Shown here: piece after piece, positions 43,693 to 49,050 of the stretch
Layout: every line of letters starts with the position of its first letter
Position numbering within the stretch: position 1 is the first letter of the stretch
DNA from: Collinsella sp.
GTDB lineage: Bacteria; Actinomycetota; Coriobacteriia; Coriobacteriales; Coriobacteriaceae
DNA length: 49,050 nt
Reading direction: 5' to 3'
Assembly: GCA_019425005.1 (NCBI GenBank)
Contig: JAHYYK010000011.1
Coordinates: 1-49,050 of the forward strand
The notes under the pieces: model-generated
Database searches by the model: none
Seen by the model: the letters and a program-made list of their open reading frames with translations, nothing else
Told to the model about the DNA's origin: nothing
Translations under genes and position numbers: made by a program

Positions 43693-43746
43693 AGTCGTTA
43701 GGGACGTTCTTTAATGACTAGTCGTTTAAGAACGTCCCCAACGACT
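43693..43746 (-). terminator. Long hairpin after hypA
   Basis: Arms 43693-43711 and 43728-43746 are 19 bases with one mismatch (core GGGACGTTCTT/AAGAACGTCCC) around a 16-base loop. The hairpin begins four bases after the hypA stop. There is no clear T-tract, so a transcript-stabilising or repeat-element role is possible too. Confidence 0.5.
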
Positions 43747-43749
43747 AAG

Positions 43750-44178
43750 TTAGGCGATGTGGAGGGGGTTGGCGGCGTCGACGGCATCGGGGGCATCGGA
43801 TAGGCCGTCGGGGGCAGCGTCTGTCGGGTCCTCGTCGGGGGTCTCGATCTGCTTGATCATGACCTCCTGGCCCTGCAGCAGATAGGTCTCGCCGCTACCG
43901 CAATGGGGGCAGGTCTTGCCGTGCTCGACCGTCGCGTAGTCGCAGCCGCACGCCTCGCAATGCGTCACGGCCTCGACAGGCTCCACAATAAGCTCCGCGC
44001 CCTGCGTGATAGGCTTTTTATCTGCCGCCCAGCGCCAAGCATCAAGCAGCAGATCGGGAACGACGCCCGAGACCTCGCCCAGGAGCAGCGTCACGCTCGA
44101 AACGCGACTCACGCCATTGGCGCGCGCCACATTCTCGACATCGCGAATGATGTGATAGACGATTCCTAATTCATGCAC
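43750..44178 (-). CDS. hypA: Hydrogenase nickel metallochaperone HypA
   Basis: Protein of 142 residues that delivers nickel during NiFe-hydrogenase (or urease) maturation. The N-terminal MHE supplies the nickel ligand His2, and the zinc site is C74-E-A-C77 with C90-P-H-C93. LLLGEVSGVVPDLLLDAW in the middle is typical. The C-terminus is extended by about 30 Asp/Pro/Ala-rich residues absent from most homologues. CGGAAG lies before the ATG. No hydrogenase or other hyp gene is in the window; the gene follows the iron-sulfur flavoprotein gene on the same strand after 190 bases. Confidence 0.93.
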   Translation of the reverse strand: MHELGIVYHIIRDVENVARANGVSRVSSVTLLLGEVSGVVPDLLLDAWRWAADKKPITQGAELIVEPVEAVTHCEACGCDYATVEHGKTCPHCGSGETYLLQGQEVMIKQIETPDEDPTDAAPDGLSDAPDAVDAANPLHIA

Positions 44179-44186
44179 TTTTTCTT

Positions 44187-44284
44187 CCGCCGTTCTAACG
44201 AACGGCGGTCGACTTGACGCTGCGCGAGCCCCAGACGGACGATCTGCCTTTCAATCGTCGGGCATGGGCAAAAGCCCTATGCCC
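44187..44284 (-). promoter_or_regulatory. Three consecutive hairpins in the hypA leader
   Basis: Perfect stems at 44187-44208 (CCGCCGTTC-TAAC-GAACGGCGG), 44238-44259 (GACGAT...ATCGTC) and 44260-44284 (GGGCAT and GGGC around an AAAA loop). On the reverse strand the first ends nine bases before the hypA ATG and includes the CGG of its ribosome site, so it could mask initiation. The other two may end transcription of the upstream flavoprotein gene. Confidence 0.5.
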
Positions 44285-44368
44285 TCCTCTTTCAAGGCAC
44301 CTCGCCACGCCTGGGACTCGCTCGCTGTCCAACCGTTCTCTACGCCGTTCTCTTGTTTGTTGCGTTTT

Positions 44369-47146
44369 TTATTTCTTCCCAAATTTGATTTTGATCGCAC
44401 GCTTCAAAGCGTACTTGCCGAGGCTGGGGAGCTTTTGCTCGTATTTGACCATCGTGGAGCACTCGGGGCGGTCGCGATCCAGATGGATGGCGTCAAACGC
44501 GCACTTGGTGGTGCACAGGCCGCAGCCGATGCACTTGTTGGGGTCGACGATCGAGGCACCGCAGCCCAAGCAGCGAGCGGTCTCGGCGCGCACCTGCTCC
44601 TCGGTAAAGGTCTCAACGTACTCGCTAAAGGGCGCAGCCTTCTCGCGCTCGCGGTCGACACGTGCCACCTCGCGGCTTGCGTTGTCATAGCTCTCAATCA
44701 CAACATCGTCGCGGTCAAGCGCGGTGTAGCGGCGCTGGTTGCGGCCGATGGTGAGCGTGGAGCCCGGCTGCACAAAGCGATGGATGGACACGGCGGCCTC
44801 GTGACCGGCGGCGATGGCGTCGATAGCAAAGCTGGGACCGGTGTAGACGTCGCCGCCCACAAAGATGTCGGGCTCGGCGGTCTGGTACGTCTGCGGATCG
44901 GCAAGGGCACCCTGGCTGCGGCCGAGCTCCACCTTGGAGCCAGCCAGCAGGTCGCCCCACACAATGGACTGGCCAATCGACATGACGACACGGTCGGCAT
45001 CGACACGGCGCAAGTCGTTCTCGTCATACTCGGGCGCAAAACGGCCCTCGTCGTCAAAGACACGCGTGCAGCGCTTAAAGGTGATACCGCACACACGACC
45101 GGCCTCGTCCAGGTGAATCTCCTTGGGGCCCCAGCCGCAGCTAATGTGCGCGCCGTCCTCAATGGCCTCGCGACGCTCCTCCTCGCTGGCAGGCATCTTG
45201 ACCTCGCTCTCCAGGCAGAACATCTCAACGTGCTCGGAACCCAGACGGCAGGCGTTGCGCGCGACATCGATGGCCACGTTGCCGCCGCCCACCACGATGG
45301 TGCGCCCGGGCAGCGCGTCGATCTTGCCGCTGTTGACCTCGCGCAAAAAGTCGACGGCCACGGTCACGTCCTCGGCATCCTCGCCCGGAATACCGGCAAG
45401 GCGGCCACCCTGGCAGCCAATGGCCACGTAAAAGGCTTTAAAGCCCTGCGCGCGAAGCTCGTCGAGCGTCACATCGCGACCGACCTCCACGCCATAGCGG
45501 AACTCGGCGCCCATCAGGCGAATGACCTCGACCTCGGCCTCGATAACGTCCTTCTGCAGCTTAAAGCTGGGAATGCCGTAGGTGAGCATGCCGCCCGGGC
45601 GCTCGTTTTTCTCGAACACGACGGGCTTGTAGCCCTTCTCGGCCAGATAGAAGGCGCAGGACAGACCGGCCGGACCGGCGCCGATGATGGCGATCTTCTG
45701 GTCGAAGCCGCCGGCACGCGTCGGGGTCACCACAGGTGGGACATAGCGAGTCGCGGCATCCAGATCGCGCTGGGCGATAAACTTCTTGACCTCGTCGATG
45801 GCCACGGCCTCGTCCACGCGACCGCGGGTGCAGGCATCCTCACAGCGGCGGTTGCACACACGGCCGCAGATAGCGGGCAGCGGGTTCTCGCGCTTGATGA
45901 GCGCCAGCGCCTCGTCATAGCGACCCTGAGCCGCGAGCTTCAAATAGCCCTGAACGGCAACGTGCGCGGGGCAGGCCGTCTTGCAGGGAGCGGTGCCGGA
46001 CTCATGCGTCTCGATACGGTTGTCGTTGCGGTAGTTGGGCGACCACTTGGTGTGGTCCCACTTGGTGGCATCGGGCAGCTCCTGGCGCGGATACTCGGGC
46101 ACCTGTCCGCCAGCCTTTTTGCTACAGAGCTTCTGGCCCAGTTTGGCGGCGCCGGCCGGACACACCTCAACGCAGCGACCGCAGGCCACGCACTTGTCCT
46201 TCTCGACCTTGGCGACATAGGCCGAGCGCGACAGGTTGGGCGTGTTGAACAGCTGCGAGGTGCGCAGGGCGTAGCACACGTTGACGTTGCAGTTGCAGAT
46301 GGCGAAGATTTTGTTCTCACCGTCGATGTTGGTGATCTGGTGCACAAAGCCGTTGTCCTCGGCCTGGCGCAGGATGTCGTAGACCTCCTCGCGCGTCACA
46401 TAATGGCCGCGGTCGGTCTCGACCACGTAGTCGGCCATATCGCCCACGGCGATGCACCAATCGGCCGGGTCGTCGGCGCAGCCCTCTCCCATCACGCGAC
46501 GGCTCGCGCGGCAGCTGCAGGTGCTAGCGGCATACTTACCTTCGTATTTGTCGAGCCAATGCTCGATATGCTCGATCGGCACCGAGGTGCTCGCAGCATC
46601 GATGGCCTTCTCGACCGGAATGACATGCATGCCGATGCCGGCACCGCCGGGCGGCACCATCGGCGTGGCCTTGGACAGCGGTCCCTTGGACGCCTGCTCA
46701 AAGAACTTGGCATAGACCGGATGCTCCTCGAGCTGGCTCACGCGCATGTTGAGGAACTCGGCGGAACCCGGCACCAGCATGGGCAGCACCCACTGCTTGG
46801 CGCGCTCGGGGTTTTCCCAGTTGTACTCGAGCAGACCCGTGTAGCTCATGTCGTCGAGCATCTTCTCGATATCGGCTTCGGGCATGCCGGTGAGCTTGAC
46901 CATCTCGGGCAGCGTATAGGGACGGCGCATCTTCATCTTGCAGAGCACTTCGGCCTGCTCGTCGGTTGCGGCCTCGGCAAACGACCAGTACTCGTAGCCC
47001 AACAGCTCGTCGCGATGCAGCAGACGGTTGGTGCAGTGCTCGCACAGTTTGACGATTGCCTCGCGCGGATGCTCCGGCAGCGGCGGCACAAACTCCGCGC
47101 CGATATCGGGCTCGGTGTAACTAATCCCCGGTCCGTTGAGAATCAT
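44369..47146 (-). CDS. Iron-sulfur flavoprotein oxidoreductase (GltD-like, multi-cluster)
   Basis: Large cytoplasmic electron-transfer protein of 925 residues. Residues 1-300 are a region with Cys motifs (CEHCTN near 36; CSCRAS near 215; CNCNVNVC near 290) and helices unlike standard GltD. A ferredoxin module follows with CVACGRCVEVCP near 316. Next is the GltD/DPD N-terminal cluster domain with CKTACP, CGRVCNRRCEDAC near 385-450, the FAD site IIGAGPAGLSCAF near 486, the NAD(P)H site VVGGGNVAIDVARNA near 614 and IFVGGDVYTGPS near 770. The C-terminus has CLGCGAS and CIGCGLCTTKC near 856-880. It should shuttle electrons between NAD(P)H and ferredoxin or an unknown partner. ATG 47146 follows GAGAAGGG. 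It is divergent from the TetR gene, which probably controls it. Confidence 0.88.
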   Translation of the reverse strand: MILNGPGISYTEPDIGAEFVPPLPEHPREAIVKLCEHCTNRLLHRDELLGYEYWSFAEAATDEQAEVLCKMKMRRPYTLPEMVKLTGMPEADIEKMLDDMSYTGLLEYNWENPERAKQWVLPMLVPGSAEFLNMRVSQLEEHPVYAKFFEQASKGPLSKATPMVPPGGAGIGMHVIPVEKAIDAASTSVPIEHIEHWLDKYEGKYAASTCSCRASRRVMGEGCADDPADWCIAVGDMADYVVETDRGHYVTREEVYDILRQAEDNGFVHQITNIDGENKIFAICNCNVNVCYALRTSQLFNTPNLSRSAYVAKVEKDKCVACGRCVEVCPAGAAKLGQKLCSKKAGGQVPEYPRQELPDATKWDHTKWSPNYRNDNRIETHESGTAPCKTACPAHVAVQGYLKLAAQGRYDEALALIKRENPLPAICGRVCNRRCEDACTRGRVDEAVAIDEVKKFIAQRDLDAATRYVPPVVTPTRAGGFDQKIAIIGAGPAGLSCAFYLAEKGYKPVVFEKNERPGGMLTYGIPSFKLQKDVIEAEVEVIRLMGAEFRYGVEVGRDVTLDELRAQGFKAFYVAIGCQGGRLAGIPGEDAEDVTVAVDFLREVNSGKIDALPGRTIVVGGGNVAIDVARNACRLGSEHVEMFCLESEVKMPASEEERREAIEDGAHISCGWGPKEIHLDEAGRVCGITFKRCTRVFDDEGRFAPEYDENDLRRVDADRVVMSIGQSIVWGDLLAGSKVELGRSQGALADPQTYQTAEPDIFVGGDVYTGPSFAIDAIAAGHEAAVSIHRFVQPGSTLTIGRNQRRYTALDRDDVVIESYDNASREVARVDREREKAAPFSEYVETFTEEQVRAETARCLGCGASIVDPNKCIGCGLCTTKCAFDAIHLDRDRPECSTMVKYEQKLPSLGKYALKRAIKIKFGKK

Positions 47147-47239
47147 GGTTGTCCCTTCTCTTGCCGCAGCCCGGCGAGACCGCGGCGCCCCTCTTTTTTT
47201 GCAGGCTGGGCATGCCCCATGCCGTTCACCCGCCATTAG

Positions 47240-47277
47240 TTGACATTGTGTCAAAAATAGTATTGACGAACCGTCAA
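47240..47277. promoter_or_regulatory. Paired palindromic operators for the TetR regulator
   Basis: Two 15-base palindromes, TTGACATTGTGTCAA (47240-47254) and TTGACGAACCGTCAA (47263-47277), share the form TTGAC-N5-GTCAA and lie 23 bases apart centre to centre. They sit between the divergent flavoprotein and TetR genes, where they overlap any likely promoter. A degenerate third half-site (GGTCAG) lies at 47303-47308. Confidence 0.8.
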
Positions 47278-47335
47278 CAATATTCAAGACTGTTAGGCGA
47301 ACGGTCAGGCAAAAGAGGATGAAAGGCGGCAGAAC

Positions 47336-47998
47336 ATGGGCGACAACACAGCAGATACCTCTGTGGTCGATGCCGTCCCCGCATCCGATAGCGCGGCAAA
47401 GCGCCTGACGGGCGACGAACGCCGTCGCGAGATCCTCGATGCCGTGCGCACCGTAAGCTCCGAGCTGGGCGTGTCCCACCTATCGGTATCGGCCGTGACC
47501 AAGCGAGCCGGCTGCACGCGCTCGCTGTTCTACCACTACTTCGCCGACATGGACGCCGCTGTCACCGCTGTTATGGACGAGGCGATCGACGGTTTCATCT
47601 CCGAGCTCGAGCAGTGGAATGCCAACCGCACCGTCGGCGATATCGAGGGCGCGCTCGATACCGTCGCTCCGCTCTTTAAGCGCCTGGTCGTGAGCGGTCA
47701 CGAGCTGCCGAGCACGCTCACCTCGAGCAGCGGCGCGCTCTACGGCGGCTTTCTGCACAACGTGGTCCAGCGCGTGGCGCAATACATTTGCGACACCACC
47801 GTGGTCGACTTTGTCGCCCATCATGACCTGCGCATCGACCATGTCTATGAGACGTTCTACACCCTCATCATGGGTCTTTTGATGTATATCCGCACGCACC
47901 CCGATGTGCCCGACGAGACGGTCAAGGAAATCATCGCCTCGACACTCCACATCGAGGGCTATACCGCCAAGTATCCGGAGCGCAAGCCCCAGAACTGA
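47336..47998 (+). CDS. TetR-family transcriptional regulator
   Basis: Regulator of 220 residues. The DNA-binding domain (about 28-72) has REILDAVRTVSSELGVSHLSVSAVTKRAGCTRSLFYHYF, given here in parts: the recognition turn is SVSAVTKRAGCTRSLFYHYF. The C-terminal ligand-binding region of about 145 residues is helical and matches no subfamily I can name. The first 25 residues are a disordered extension. AAGGCGGC lies before the ATG. Two matching palindromes upstream suggest that it represses itself and the divergent flavoprotein gene, and it is followed after 63 bases by the membrane protein gene, which may be in the same unit. Confidence 0.9.
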   Translation: MGDNTADTSVVDAVPASDSAAKRLTGDERRREILDAVRTVSSELGVSHLSVSAVTKRAGCTRSLFYHYFADMDAAVTAVMDEAIDGFISELEQWNANRTVGDIEGALDTVAPLFKRLVVSGHELPSTLTSSSGALYGGFLHNVVQRVAQYICDTTVVDFVAHHDLRIDHVYETFYTLIMGLLMYIRTHPDVPDETVKEIIASTLHIEGYTAKYPERKPQN

Positions 47999-48061
47999 CG
48001 ACATTTGGCCAAACTGCCCGCGATCGGAAGAGGGGCCGCGGGCGTGTGAAAGGAGAGCAGC

Positions 48062-49050
48062 ATGCTGTTCGATGTTTGGGGTAGCGATACCCTTATCCAC
48101 TGGGCCGGCTGGGCCATGGTCTTTATCGGCCTGATCGTGCTCAACGAAGTCGGCCGCCGCACCAAGCTGGGCGCAGCCATCATCTTTGGCGTGGCTCCGC
48201 TGGCCATGACCATCTACTGCGTCGCCATCGCCGTCGGCGTTTCGCAGGGTGCCGAGTGGGCGCTCACCAACCCCACCCATGTGTACCAGAACAGCTGGTT
48301 CCACTACGCCAAGGTCTACGCGGCGTTGGCCGGTTGCTGGGGCTTCATCGCCATTAAGTATCAGTGGGGCAAGATCGGCAAGGCGCACTGGTTCCGCGCG
48401 TGGCCGTTTGTGATCGTCGCCATCAACATCATGATCGCCGTCGTGTCCGACTTCGAGAGCGCATATCACTTCTTTGTCCTGGGCCAGTCCACTTGGGTCA
48501 CCTCCGAGGGCGCCACGCAACTCGCCGGTTGGAATAACGTGTTCAACGGCATCGCCGGAATCATCAACATCTTCTGCATGACCGGTTGGTGGAGCGTCTA
48601 CGCCTCCGAGGATAAGACCGACATGCTGTGGCCCGACATGACATGGGTCTACATCATCGCCTACGACATCTGGAACTTCTGCTACACCTACAACTGCCTG
48701 CCCACCCACTCCTGGTTCTGCGGCTTTGCGCTGCTGCTGGCGCCCACCGTCGCCGCCTTTATCTGGAACAAGGGCGGCTGGATCCAGAACCGCGCCTTTA
48801 CGCTGGCCATTTGGTGCATGTTTGCCCAGGTGTTCCCGTACTTCCAGGAGGAGTCCATCTTTGTAACGCACTCCACGCTCGACCCCGGCGCCGCCACCGC
48901 GGTCTCGATTGCCGCACTGGTCGCCAACGTCGCCGCAATCATCTACATTGCCTACCGTGCCAAGAAGCTCGGCCGCAACCCCTACAAGCAGGATGTCTTT
49001 GAGGGCACCAGCGATTGGGAGAAGGCCACCGCTCGCCGCGCCAAGGTTGA
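48062..49050 (+). CDS. DUF5692-like multi-span membrane protein, 3' end cut by window edge
   Basis: 329 residues are visible and the frame is still open at the window end. It starts at the ATG after AGGAGAG. About nine membrane helices are evident, rich in Trp, Tyr and Phe, for example WAGWAMVFIGLIVLNEVG near 14-31 and YIIAYDIWNFCYTYNCLPTHSW near 198-219, a block of conserved look. The cytoplasmic tail reads KKLGRNPYKQDVFEG. It resembles the uncharacterised DUF5692 family of Coriobacteriia and Firmicutes; function unknown. It follows the TetR gene by 63 bases on the same strand and could be the membrane partner or transporter of the regulon. Confidence 0.7.
   Translation, partial: MLFDVWGSDTLIHWAGWAMVFIGLIVLNEVGRRTKLGAAIIFGVAPLAMTIYCVAIAVGVSQGAEWALTNPTHVYQNSWFHYAKVYAALAGCWGFIAIKYQWGKIGKAHWFRAWPFVIVAINIMIAVVSDFESAYHFFVLGQSTWVTSEGATQLAGWNNVFNGIAGIINIFCMTGWWSVYASEDKTDMLWPDMTWVYIIAYDIWNFCYTYNCLPTHSWFCGFALLLAPTVAAFIWNKGGWIQNRAFTLAIWCMFAQVFPYFQEESIFVTHSTLDPGAATAVSIAALVANVAAIIYIAYRAKKLGRNPYKQDVFEGTSDWEKATARRAKV

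Noticed and set aside
44264..47239. Open forward frame of 991 codons opposite the flavoprotein gene
   Set aside because: Antisense shadow with biased composition; the reverse strand has all FAD and iron-sulfur motifs.
47480..48871. Open reverse frame of 463 codons opposite TetR and the membrane protein
   Set aside because: Asp/Gly/His-rich shadow crossing two forward genes with clear motifs.

Overview
The window is chromosomal DNA from a high-GC anaerobic actinobacterium of the Coriobacteriia, most likely Collinsella or a close relative. Evidence for this is a single-chain pyruvate:ferredoxin oxidoreductase, carbamate kinase, a mannose-family PTS, a PknB/PASTA-FHA-PP2C-RodA signalling cluster typical of Actinobacteria, and a LuxR protein with membrane-embedded N-terminal part of the kind expanded in this class. 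The genus is inferred from gene content and base composition, not from a marker gene.

Layout. 1-7.0 kb: the start of a carbamate kinase gene (reverse), a DUF4143-type ATPase preceded by 34-bp tandem repeats and followed by an 80-bp triple repeat, then pyruvate:ferredoxin oxidoreductase (reverse). 7.3-13.9 kb: a visibly AT-richer accessory island, largely in decay. It holds a truncated FHA copy, a radical SAM/SPASM peptide maturase with a one-base frameshift, two intact paralogous Cys-rich precursor peptides with a shared MKHIHP start and repeated C-x3-D motifs, a 35-residue membrane peptide, an IS110-like transposase fragment, an ABC exporter cut by an amber codon, and a methyltransferase pseudogene. 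This looks like a ranthipeptide-type (thioether) RiPP locus and is the most interesting part of the window.

14.1-17.8 kb: a reverse operon of a secreted/anchored Ser-Gly-rich protein, a Ser/Thr kinase and the full-length FHA protein. 18.0-23.1 kb: recR, ybaB and dnaX (DNA repair and replication) with two small membrane-protein genes. 23.2-29.05 kb: a reverse cassette of a 16-TM protein with two LuxR DNA-binding domains, a secreted DUF2712-like protein, two ABC permeases, an ABC ATPase and a signal-peptide protein. 29.5-39.6 kb: the forward cell-wall signalling operon (membrane kinase, FhaA, FhaB, PP2C phosphatase, a RodA-PBP fusion, and PknB with four PASTA domains). A tRNA-Arg(CCT) gene lies at 39.7 kb. 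40.1-43.4 kb: a reverse mannose-type PTS operon (IIAB, IIC, IID, DUF956). 43.75-49.05 kb: hypA, a 925-residue iron-sulfur flavoprotein, a divergent TetR regulator with paired palindromic operators between them, and a multi-TM DUF5692-like protein that runs off the window.

Two intergenic arrays (29.2 and 39.9 kb) are built from the same 14-bp element in strictly alternating orientation with a 30/32-bp spacing rule; I do not recognise this repeat family. Coordinates of starts were chosen by Shine-Dalgarno sequence and overlap with the upstream gene; no similarity search was run.
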